DNA from: JBFMHD01 sp040752395 [NCBI: Candidatus Hydrogenedentota bacterium]
GTDB lineage: Bacteria; JBFMHD01
Reading direction: 5' to 3'
NCBI GenBank assembly: GCA_040752395.1
Contig: JBFMHD010000138.1
Coordinates: 1-7,439 of the forward strand
DNA: 7,439 nucleotides
In this document: piece by piece, positions 1-6,013 of the stretch
Position numbering within the stretch: the first letter of the stretch is position 1
How the letters are laid out: each line of letters starts with the position of its first letter
Made by a program: the position numbers and the translations under genes
Notes under the pieces: model-generated
The model's database searches: none
The model's input: only the letters and a program-made list of their open reading frames with translations
What the model was told of the DNA's origin: nothing

Positions 1-1
1 T

Positions 2-163
2 CATCCTGATTTACGCACGTGGCAGACACTACCCTGTAGTTTTCAATTAAAAAATTTCTATGTTGATAAAGGCGAACACTCAATAACAATTGATGGTAAT
101 ATAGAACTTAATCTTAGAATCAATGATTATAAACCGAGTATATTATTTATACGAATCCCGTAA
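2..163 (+). CDS. COG3014-like protein, C-terminal end only (5' end outside window)
   Basis: An open frame runs from the window edge to TAA at 161-163 and gives 53 residues. It begins HPDLRTWQTLP and continues with an amphipathic strand and KGEHSITI. The pattern (P/A)DxRxWxTLPxxxQ followed by a GxH/Y turn resembles the C-terminus of COG3014 family proteins, which are uncharacterised, usually secreted or lipid-anchored bacterial proteins with helical repeats. The rest of the protein lies outside the window, so no signal peptide or repeats can be checked. The final residues (SILFIRIP) look like the last beta strand of the domain, so the stop appears natural rather than a truncation. The family call rests on this one motif. 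No terminator hairpin is evident after the stop. Confidence 0.55.
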   Translation, partial: HPDLRTWQTLPCSFQLKNFYVDKGEHSITIDGNIELNLRINDYKPSILFIRIP

Positions 164-277
164 AATTAGTGAATATTAAACTGCAACTTCTTGTAGTGCT
201 CCACGTTTGTCGAGACATTTTTTAGTAAATTTTCGGCACATTTTGACCTGACCATTCTAATCAGGGGAGCAGTATAC
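164..277. other. Short intergenic gap, no clear feature
   Basis: This gap separates the COG3014-like end from the glycosyltransferase remnant. The frame of the remnant stays open back to TAG at 194-196, but the residues in between are not recognisable as family sequence. A Shine-Dalgarno-like AGGGGAG lies at 263-269, 8 bases before ATG 278. I see no convincing -35/-10 pair, hairpin or repeat. Confidence 0.4.
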
Positions 278-938
278 ATGCCTCAACTCTTTTCTCTTGA
301 CGGTTCTCTTTATTTCAATTTAAATAAACTTTTCGAACAGACCCTGGTATTCCATTTGTCCAAACCGCCATCCGGAGATATATTGTCAAGATTAGGAGTT
401 ATGTACAGTGCATTTGTCTCATATCCGTCACTTGGTGTATCCGCATTAGCTGGCATTATTCTTTGTTCAATATGGCGAAAACCTCAGACCAACTTCATAC
501 TGATTTATATAATTCTCTCTCTGCTCTTTTTTTCAGTTTATAAAGCATTGTTTCTGCATCACGTTACGGTTATCATCCCTCTTCTATCGATTGTGGCCGG
601 CATAGGTTTAATCAGACTATACCATCTCATCGTTACCCGGAATAAACTCTTGGGTGCTTTGATTATATTATCTGCTACAGATGTTGATGACTATGTTGTT
701 AGTGATGAACAGATTATTACTTTTTTTCTAAAAACAAGTTACCACCTGACCTTGTTGATACTTCAAACTATAGGATCGTTACCGGCTATCTTGGTTCTAG
801 TATGTTGATACAATCCCTGATAAAATATAACGTTAAACTGGTTATATTCTCAAGCGGTAGATTTATGAAACTTTCGGATTTTGTAAACTACGTCAAAACC
901 AATGCAACATTTTGTAAGGGGATGACTATATTAAGATT
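278..938 (+). pseudogene. GT39-type membrane glycosyltransferase remnant (5'-truncated, frameshifted)
   Basis: The ATG-initiated frame (278-808, 176 codons) gives about four membrane segments and the second half of a dolichyl-phosphate-mannose-transferase-like (GT39, GT-C) protein. Landmarks are FHLSKPP near residue 25, LHHVTVIIPLLSIVAGIG near 93-110 and DDYVVSDEQIITFF near 137-150. After the T-run and A-run at 721-735 the homologous reading continues in another frame as NKLPPDLVDTSNYRIVTGY, then YNVKLVIFSSGRFMKLSDFV, whose open frame stops at TGA 973-975. This looks like a one-base loss in the A-run. The N-terminal half with the catalytic first loop is absent. The linker between the last membrane helix (LLGALIILSA) and DDYVVSDEQ also looks too short, suggesting an in-frame deletion. 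A further shift near 915 may explain DDYIKI just before the next gene. The original enzyme would have moved a sugar from a polyprenyl-phosphate donor. This copy is almost certainly non-functional; a sequencing or assembly error could explain only the frameshift, not the missing half. Confidence 0.75.
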
Positions 939-2486
939 ATGTGGAAAAAGAATACTGTTTATTTCTTCATTTTGATTATAACTGTTCTTATTGTAACAAA
1001 TATACCATATATATATGGATACTTTCATCAGACTAAAGAAAAAAGATTTACAGGATTTTATTTTTTTCTGGATGATTGTTTTACATATCTTTCTAAAATA
1101 GAGCAGGGGCGAAGATATCATCTTTTATGGGAAAATCTCTATACATCTGAATACCATAAACCTCGCTTAATTTTTACCTTTTACATTTTTCTGGGCTTCC
1201 TCTCAAAGTTATCTTCTGTCTCTTCTGACATTATATATCATATTTCAAGGTTTCTACTAATTATAGTTTTTATAATAGTGATCAATAAATTTTACATACT
1301 TTTTTTCCAGGATTATTCAGACAGGATGTCTGGTCTGATTGTAACATGTTTTTCTTCGGGTCTTGGTTTCTTATATCCGATATTTTCTGATAAAGTAAGT
1401 ATTAATGTTCCGGTTGATGTCTGGATTCCGGAATCTATAACATTTATGACATTTCTCCATTGTCCGCATATAATCTTATCAAATATTCTTTTTGTTTATA
1501 TACTCACAGTCTTTCTAAAAAATAAACCAATTACAATTCTTTCCAGAGTTTATTTAATCATTACGTCACTCTGTATTGGTTCTATGACTCCATATGTGTT
1601 GATACTTCTTATTCCCGCTCTCTTAATAATTAAAATCTTAAATAGAGACAATCTGAATAATATAGGGGTCGACTTTTTTATCTCTATCTCCTCAGGACTA
1701 TTTTTTTGTATATATTATTTTATTATACTCCAGACAGACAGAATCATAAACTTATGGTTGGCTCAGGATGACCTCTCACCACCGAATATTATATATATAT
1801 TATGGGGTTATAGTATTCTCATTGTTCTTGCACTATTTACCCTGAAAAATATTAGAAACAACTGTTATATTAAAATTCTCTGGGTCTATATAATTATAAA
1901 TCTTATATTTATATATCTTCCGATTAAGTTTCATCGAAGATTTCTTACTGGTTTACATATACCACTTTCCATACTGGCGAATTATGGCATTATTTATATT
2001 ATTTCCCGGATTAGAGAGAAGAGAATTATAGAATTTTTTCTTATCATATTTCCAATTTTAGCAGCGGGTAACATTTTTTTTATTTTATACGGAGTTTATA
2101 CCTTAAATAAGTTTACCTACCCATCTTATATAAATAAAAACCTGCTTAATACTTTAAAAAAACTCGAAAGATTGCAGCCGGATTATAAAGAGGTTAGTTT
2201 ATCTACTATTGAACTTTCACCCTATATTCCTGCTTTTTCGGGATGTAAAACTTATTGGGGTCACCATCCTCAGACAGTAGATCACGATAGAAAAAAAGAA
2301 AATATAATAAAATTTCTGCAACATAAAGGCAATTTTAAAGATTTCCTGAAACAAAATTCTATCAAATATCTAATTTTACCCAGAGACAAAATACAGGGTA
2401 ATATAGAAAGATATTTAAGTGCTCAAGAGGTCTCGTTATTGTATCATTCAGGAGATATTTATCTATTTAAACTCCATAACGGGTGA
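939..2486 (+). CDS. Polytopic membrane protein, putative GT-C glycosyltransferase
   Basis: 515 residues with an N-terminal helix (about 7-27), some nine to ten further hydrophobic segments up to about residue 388, and a soluble C-terminal domain of about 125 residues. In the first extracytoplasmic loop there is FFLDDCFTYLSKIEQG (D45, D46), followed by YTSEYH (69-73). GT-C transferases of lipid-linked sugars place their catalytic acidic residue in this loop. A second conserved-looking block is PVDVWIPESITF (158-169). The C-terminal part (ELSPYIPAFSGCKTYWGHHPQT, IKYLILPRD, GDIYLFKL) resembles soluble tails in which family members end with a short strand-rich module. I recognise the general type (large uncharacterised membrane glycosyltransferase-like proteins) but no named enzyme, and substrate and product are unknown. 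ATG 939 is the first possible start: the frame has a TAA at 915-917. The RBS is poor (AAGGGG is 17 bases upstream), so translation may be weak or coupled to the upstream remnant. The gene is very AT-rich, but the frame is intact to TGA 2484-2486. Confidence 0.65.
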   Translation: MWKKNTVYFFILIITVLIVTNIPYIYGYFHQTKEKRFTGFYFFLDDCFTYLSKIEQGRRYHLLWENLYTSEYHKPRLIFTFYIFLGFLSKLSSVSSDIIYHISRFLLIIVFIIVINKFYILFFQDYSDRMSGLIVTCFSSGLGFLYPIFSDKVSINVPVDVWIPESITFMTFLHCPHIILSNILFVYILTVFLKNKPITILSRVYLIITSLCIGSMTPYVLILLIPALLIIKILNRDNLNNIGVDFFISISSGLFFCIYYFIILQTDRIINLWLAQDDLSPPNIIYILWGYSILIVLALFTLKNIRNNCYIKILWVYIIINLIFIYLPIKFHRRFLTGLHIPLSILANYGIIYIISRIREKRIIEFFLIIFPILAAGNIFFILYGVYTLNKFTYPSYINKNLLNTLKKLERLQPDYKEVSLSTIELSPYIPAFSGCKTYWGHHPQTVDHDRKKENIIKFLQHKGNFKDFLKQNSIKYLILPRDKIQGNIERYLSAQEVSLLYHSGDIYLFKLHNG

Positions 2487-2761
2487 ATTCCTGTTTGCTT
2501 GATTTTAGATGGTATAATGTTAATAATTGCCAGTGGGGTGACGTTATTGGTATGGGAACAAGCGCCTCATTAATGTTTAAACCGCTCTACAAATCACATT
2601 ACAAAACCCCTGCGCCTTATTGTTCCCGCTGTCCGTTCGGTCTTAAACGACAAAATTGCTCTACCATCTGCAACCTGATATTATGCCGGGTGTCAGCGGC
2701 CAATAGGGATAAGGCCATTTTCTCTATTACTGCCCTAAAAATCTGTATTTTCCTTTTGTAA
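2483..2761 (+). pseudogene. Class III PLP aminotransferase fragment
   Basis: A GTG-initiated frame of 92 codons overlaps the previous stop by 4 bp. Residues about 19-63 match the central part of class III (ornithine/acetylornithine/4-aminobutyrate type) pyridoxal-phosphate aminotransferases. The blocks are GDVIGMGTSASLMFKPLYK, then the diagnostic PAPYCSRCPFGL with following paired cysteines (NCSTIC). In intact enzymes of about 430-450 residues this block lies between the PLP-phosphate-binding region and the EP(I/V)QG strand. Here the match ends after the second cysteine and the remaining frame (residues 64-92) is not family sequence. The N-terminus, the PLP lysine and the aspartate pairing with the pyridine ring are all absent. 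Base composition is visibly richer in G+C than the preceding gene, suggesting a different origin. This is a relic rather than a working gene. Its frame is open mainly because the fragment is short. Confidence 0.65.
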
Positions 2762-2764
2762 CTG

Positions 2765-2855
2765 AGAACGTGTGAAAAAATTAGACTTTTTTAGAAAATG
2801 GGGACTGATAATAAAAAACTTAGCAGGTATTAATGTTGATTATTTCACACGTTCT
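2765..2855. repeat. 91-bp element bounded by perfect 13-bp inverted repeats
   Basis: AGAACGTGTGAAA at 2765-2777 is repeated in perfect inverted orientation as TTTCACACGTTCT at 2843-2855, with 65 bp between. The right arm covers the stop codon and last codons of the - strand GT39 gene that ends at 2845. The interior is AT-rich with a short A6/T6 pairing (2775-2792). The spacing is too long for an ordinary intrinsic terminator. The arrangement could be a small MITE-like element or the remains of a larger inverted repeat. I see no clear target-site duplication and no transposase, so its nature is open. Confidence 0.5.
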
Positions 2856-4446
2856 GAAGCATTACAAAATATTTTATCTCATTGCTGACTTGTATTTTAC
2901 CTTCAGGCAGAAGTTTTATTAAATAATTGAAATATTGTTCTTCGGGGTTGAGCGGAACAATAATAATGGAATTTACCTTATTTTCCGGTACTTTGGTGAG
3001 TTTGATTTTTTCAATTAATCTATTTAATGCAATTGGGTCAGATATGTACCCAACTTTACTTTTCCCGTAAGTTAGGAATTGAATAGTTTGAGATGGCATA
3101 GGTATCCCATTTACTAGAAGCCCACCAACGTTAACTAGTACGTATTTAGAGATATCTTCGGGAACGGAATTCAAGAAATATCCGACTTTTGCACAATATT
3201 CGTTGAAACTTAAACGTGTGTTATCATTGTTTGCCCAGTCACTAAAATATTTCCTATATTCGCTGTAGCTTATAAATATTAATAATAGACAACTTATGAT
3301 TAAAATCTGTTTCTCAAATCTTAAAAAATTATTTTGAACTTTTTTATAAATCCAGTTTGCTCCGATACCGGCAAATATCATAGCAACTGGTATAGCTCCT
3401 ATGGAGCGGAGAGAGTGGGGGACACCTTCAATGGTTAAAATCGATGGAAGAAGCATAACAATAAACCATACCAGCAGAAACAAGTAGTTATTATTGTGGA
3501 TACCAGTTTCATTCCTAAACGTCTTTACGATTGAGATGGTTAATCCGATTAAAAAAAAGATCCCAATTATGAAGTTTAACTGAGGGTCTCCTGAATAGTT
3601 ATGCCTCCAGTTATAGTCGCCTCTATAATTAAATTGAGCAAATGTCTTGATCGAAGAAGTGATTAAAGCATTTAAAGGAGATTGGCTGGCAAATATTGAA
3701 ACATCTGATGCCCGCATAAAAAGGTCTTTCGGATGATGGCTAATGTAAATTATTATGGGGATTAAGATGATAATTATGGTTAAACACATAATACTCCATT
3801 TTAATCGTCTGCTTTTTATACGATTTTTCTTTACAGTCATCCACTCACATATAAATTTCACGACCAGTATCAGCGGAGCGACCTGGAAAGCAGTGTATGT
3901 ATAAAAACCTAAACCAAAAAATAATCCTGCAAAAATAAAATGAAGAACTTTATTTGTTCTGACTGCAAGAAGAAGAAAATAAAAAGAGAAGACCATAATA
4001 AAAGGGACCATAATTCCACGGAAACCTATACGCGAAAAATTGACGTGCCAAAAACTGATGGCAATAAAAAATGTGCAAAGTAAGGATAGTGCTTCTCTCT
4101 CCTCTATATTTTTTTCGCTATAAAATAGTTCTTTTGCTAATAAATATAAACCTGCGACTGTTAGAACGCCGATAGCGGCAGGCACTAACTTGATAGATAG
4201 CACGGAACTGCCAAAAACCCAAAAAGAGATGGCAATAAGGTTTATAAAAAGCCCCTCACGATTATTATTATTAGGATAAATAATTCTGAAGTTATGCGTG
4301 CATAGAGCATTAATTGCGTCGTTCCCGTTAATCGCCACGTCATGATATAAACCAGGTGGGATATCATTTAAACGGTAAAATCTGTGAAATATCGATACGA
4401 TTAAAATTAAGATAAAAACCAGCTTGTATTTATATTTTATCATCAC
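2845..4446 (-). CDS. GT39/PMT-2 family membrane glycosyltransferase
   Basis: 533 residues, the normal size for bacterial GT39 (ArnT/PMT-like, GT-C fold) transferases, which move a sugar from a polyprenyl-phosphate donor to a lipid or protein acceptor on the outer face of the cytoplasmic membrane. A signal-anchor helix (about 9-21) is followed by RFYRLNDIPPGLYHDVAIN, with H35-D36 in the catalytic first loop, then NNREGLFINLIAISFWVFG (60-79) and HVNFSRIGFRGIMVPF (134-149). These are characteristic GT39 blocks. PHSLRSIGAIP (343-353) matches the conserved late-loop His/Arg motif. About ten to twelve membrane segments end near 393, followed by a soluble tail of about 140 residues. Two ATGs start the gene at 4446 and 4443; AGGTG abuts the first, so the second may be used. 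The start lies inside the 3' end of the GT2 remnant (17-bp overlap), implying a former translationally coupled operon. Acceptor and sugar cannot be read from sequence. Confidence 0.85.
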   Translation of the reverse strand: MMIKYKYKLVFILILIVSIFHRFYRLNDIPPGLYHDVAINGNDAINALCTHNFRIIYPNNNNREGLFINLIAISFWVFGSSVLSIKLVPAAIGVLTVAGLYLLAKELFYSEKNIEEREALSLLCTFFIAISFWHVNFSRIGFRGIMVPFIMVFSFYFLLLAVRTNKVLHFIFAGLFFGLGFYTYTAFQVAPLILVVKFICEWMTVKKNRIKSRRLKWSIMCLTIIIILIPIIIYISHHPKDLFMRASDVSIFASQSPLNALITSSIKTFAQFNYRGDYNWRHNYSGDPQLNFIIGIFFLIGLTISIVKTFRNETGIHNNNYLFLLVWFIVMLLPSILTIEGVPHSLRSIGAIPVAMIFAGIGANWIYKKVQNNFLRFEKQILIISCLLLIFISYSEYRKYFSDWANNDNTRLSFNEYCAKVGYFLNSVPEDISKYVLVNVGGLLVNGIPMPSQTIQFLTYGKSKVGYISDPIALNRLIEKIKLTKVPENKVNSIIIVPLNPEEQYFNYLIKLLPEGKIQVSNEIKYFVMLQNV

Positions 4447-4771
4447 CTATGCTGTCTGAAATAACGTATCGCGGCCGATGTTTCACTTCATCGTAAATTT
4501 TCGCTATGTATATTCCTATGATTCCAAGACTTATCATCAAAGCACTGCCTATAATCAGCAACAGAATAATCACGGTCGTGAAACCCACAACTGCAATCCC
4601 AGTAAATTTTTTATAAAGAGTCTGAACCCCTAAAAGTATTGCAAAAATCGCAAAGAGTATTGCCGCTACTGTTATAAACTGACTTGACCTTCCGCTTATC
4701 CGCCTGGAAACAAAAAATGGAATTGATGCATGTTTAAATCCCAGCCACGTAATCATTCCTCGAAAAAACAT
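4430..4771 (-). pseudogene. GT2 polyprenyl-phosphate sugar synthase remnant (membrane C-terminus only)
   Basis: 113 codons starting MFFRGMITWLGFKHASIPF and ending GIIGIYIAKIYDEVKHRPRYVIS, with two membrane helices (about 32-52 and 62-91). Both blocks are hallmarks of GtrB/DPM1-type family 2 glycosyltransferases of about 310-330 residues, which transfer a sugar from a nucleotide donor to polyprenyl phosphate. The whole N-terminal catalytic domain with its DXD motif is missing. About 25 residues also seem to be lost between RISGRSS (24-30) and QFITVAA, where relatives have a helix ending in (S)xPL before this block. An ATG with a good RBS (AGGAG, 6-base spacing) and a copy of the repeated leader lie directly upstream, so the fragment may still be expressed. 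It could serve as a membrane anchor or partner for the overlapping GT39, but loss of function is simpler. Its product would have been the donor lipid for that GT39. Confidence 0.75.
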
Positions 4772-4774
4772 ATT

Positions 4775-4810
4775 CCTCTCCTCTGAAAAACGCTGTAACT
4801 CTAATAATTC
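4775..4810 (-). promoter_or_regulatory. Divergent copy of repeated promoter/RBS leader (copy C)
   Basis: On the - strand this reads GAATTATTAGAGTTACAG, then CGTTTTTCAGAGGAGAGG, ending 3 bases before ATG 4771. It aligns without gaps to the leaders of the SPFH and EF-like genes (GAGTTACAnnGTTTTTCAGAGGAG core). The AT box is TATTAG instead of TATTAT and the sequence upstream is GC-rich, so the promoter may be weaker, but the RBS portion is intact. Confidence 0.55.
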
Positions 4811-4814
4811 GGGG

Positions 4815-4887
4815 TACAGGCTACGGGCTACGGACTACAGCCGGCTGGAGCCCGAAGCCCGGAGCCTGAAGCCCGGAGCCTGAAGCC
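4815..4887. repeat. GC-rich heptanucleotide tandem repeat
   Basis: Ten consecutive in-phase 7-mers run from 4815 to 4884: TACAGGC, TACGGGC, TACGGAC, TACAGCC, GGCTGGA, GCCCGAA, GCCCGGA, GCCTGAA, GCCCGGA, GCCTGAA, then a partial GCC. The first four and last five units form two subfamilies joined without losing phase. The GC content contrasts sharply with the surrounding AT-rich DNA. The array starts 44 bp upstream of the GT2 remnant's start codon. Confidence 0.8.
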
Positions 4888-4916
4888 AACATATCATCTT
4901 TAGTTTTTCATACGTT

Positions 4917-4985
4917 GTGTAGAGCGCAAAAACGCAAAAACGCAATAACCCAAGAACCCAATAGTGTAGAGCGCAAACCGCGCTC
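4917..4985. repeat. Octad tandem repeat flanked by a 14-bp direct repeat and a hairpin
   Basis: Five 8-mers run in phase from 4925 to 4964: CGCAAAAA twice, CGCAATAA, CCCAAGAA, CCCAATAG. They are framed by the direct repeat GTGTAGAGCGCAAA at 4917-4930 and 4964-4977. The second copy forms a 6-bp stem, GAGCGC (4969-4974) with GCGCTC (4980-4985), around a 5-base loop. No T-tract follows on either strand, so this is not a convincing terminator. Confidence 0.6.
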
Positions 4986-5005
4986 ATGAGTACTTCTCCC
5001 AATAA

Positions 5006-5029
5006 GACGATTGATAATTTTTCATCGTC
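5006..5029 (-). terminator. Weak stem-loop after the DUF155 gene
   Basis: GACGAT at 5006-5011 pairs with ATCGTC at 5024-5029, leaving a 12-base AT-rich loop. It lies about 29 bases past the stop codon of the - strand gene ending at 5058 and is followed on that strand by TTATT. Stem and T-tract are both short, so termination here is only a possibility. Confidence 0.25.
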
Positions 5030-5057
5030 GATGGATGGAAGGATGTTGGTTAAGAGT

Positions 5058-5852
5058 TTAATCTATGGTTTTTCCTATTTCATAGACAATAAAAAATACT
5101 ATCTCAATAAGGATTAATAACACAATAGCGATCTCAAGTAGCATTGCTCGCTGGGTATTGATAACATCAAGTAATGTCTCTATATTATCCGTAATAAATT
5201 CAAGTTTGACATTTATAGCATAATGTCTGTCATCAAGGTCGAAATAGTCTCGTATGTCTCTAAAAAGTTCATTTAATTCCACGTGCTCGTATGTTTCTTC
5301 GGGTTTGTCAAATAAAGTAAGGTTGTTTATGACATGGTATTTCACAGAGATAGCAAGCCCGATACTTTTTAATATTCTTTTAGCACTGAGTCTTATTTTA
5401 CCAGTATCTTTTATCTGATGTATGTATTTTTCGATCTCACTCAAAGCAGAATCCATCTCGAGTTCGAATTTGTTTAATGCGATTGATTGCGCAAAAGCAA
5501 GAGAGATAATCTTTATTTTTTCATGTGTGACATTTCGTATCTGAATATTTTCAAAGTCTATATATTCTGGTTCTGTGATATCAACTTCAATCTGGTCAGT
5601 TACTCTTATATCGATTGAACTGTCATCTAAAAAATTTTTCAGTTCTAATGATACCTCGCTCTCAACTTCTTCATTGGGATTCCAGTATATAACAACCCCA
5701 AATTTTGTAATAATAATATATCGTTCTGAAACCGCCTCAAAGATTAGCGGGTCGATACTGTACAATTTAAAAGCTTTTGTCTTTTCTCTGAATTTTTTTA
5801 AATCTATCTTTGAGTTGTAATAATAACCTATAACTTTAACTACCTCAGCCAT
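5058..5852 (-). CDS. RMND1/Sif2-like (DUF155, COG1723) membrane-anchored protein
   Basis: 264 residues, typical for the DUF155 family (yeast Rmd1/Rmd8/Sif2, human RMND1, and many bacterial and archaeal proteins). Family landmarks appear in order: ITKFGVVIYWN (48-58, the FxxGVVVFWN strand), then SLAFAQSIALNKFELEMDSAL (117-137, the hALAQSxKLxxFE helix), IRLSAKRILKSIGLAISVKYHVINNLTL (153-180), FDKPEETYEHVELNELFRDIRDYFDLDDRHYAIN (181-214), and a C-terminal transmembrane helix at about 238-257 preceded by TQRAMLLE. The C-terminal anchor leaves the domain in the cytoplasm. The biochemical role in prokaryotes is unknown; human RMND1 supports mitochondrial translation. The start ATG 5852 has only GGGG 11 bases upstream as RBS. 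A short acidic tail follows the anchor. The neighbour upstream encodes an SPFH membrane protein, another membrane-organising family also represented in mitochondria. Confidence 0.85.
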   Translation of the reverse strand: MAEVVKVIGYYYNSKIDLKKFREKTKAFKLYSIDPLIFEAVSERYIIITKFGVVIYWNPNEEVESEVSLELKNFLDDSSIDIRVTDQIEVDITEPEYIDFENIQIRNVTHEKIKIISLAFAQSIALNKFELEMDSALSEIEKYIHQIKDTGKIRLSAKRILKSIGLAISVKYHVINNLTLFDKPEETYEHVELNELFRDIRDYFDLDDRHYAINVKLEFITDNIETLLDVINTQRAMLLEIAIVLLILIEIVFFIVYEIGKTID

Positions 5853-5862
5853 ACTAATTTAA

Positions 5863-5883
5863 CCCCAATTTGTTATAATAACC
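5863..5883 (-). promoter_or_regulatory. Possible -10 region of the DUF155 gene
   Basis: On the - strand GGTTATTATAACAAATTGGGG precedes ATG 5852. TTATTATAACAAA resembles the TTATTATAGTTACAA box of the repeated leaders, but the GTTTTTCAGAGGAGG part is absent and no clear -35 box is visible. This is an inferred promoter. Confidence 0.3.
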
Positions 5884-5925
5884 ACTATCCTCCCCCTTCG
5901 TTATCTCGTAACCGCTGTAATTTAG

Positions 5926-5960
5926 AGACTGGACTTCAGACTTTAGACATCAGACTGTAA
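5926..5960. repeat. ACTTCAG-type heptanucleotide repeat
   Basis: Five in-phase 7-mers: AGACTGG, ACTTCAG, ACTTTAG, ACATCAG, ACTGTAA, of which the middle three are the clearest. They lie about 75-108 bp upstream of the DUF155 start. Same period as the other gaps, different unit sequence. Confidence 0.65.
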
Positions 5961-5981
5961 TCCCTCGGTTACAGGTGGGGA

Positions 5982-6005
5982 AGAAGTAAGAAGTGAGAAG
6001 TAAGT
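5982..6005. repeat. AGAAGTA-type heptanucleotide repeat
   Basis: AGAAGTA, AGAAGTG, AGAAGTA, then a partial AGTGG, all in phase, ending 9 bases before the last (stop) codon of the SPFH gene on the - strand. The unit is close to the AGAAGCA arrays upstream of the SPFH and EF-like genes, so the same sequence family is found on both sides of the SPFH gene. Confidence 0.65.
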
Positions 6006-6013
6006 GGTTATTC

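Noticed and set aside
888-1121. - strand open frame opposite the start of the 515-residue gene
   Set aside because: It is antisense to a long coherent membrane protein and has no recognisable domain or RBS.
2772-2888. GTG-started + strand frame of 38 codons (KKLDFFRKWGLIIKNLAG...) crossing the inverted-repeat element
   Set aside because: It resembles the start of some methyltransferase or glycan genes only vaguely, has a poor RBS, and its last third is antisense to the well-supported GT39 coding end.
4815-4985. Possible CRISPR array
   Set aside because: The units are 7-8 bp with no spacers, and no cas genes are present; these are simple tandem repeats.
5575-5820. + strand open frame of 81 codons
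   Set aside because: It is a serine-rich shadow of the DUF155 gene, which matches its family along the full length.
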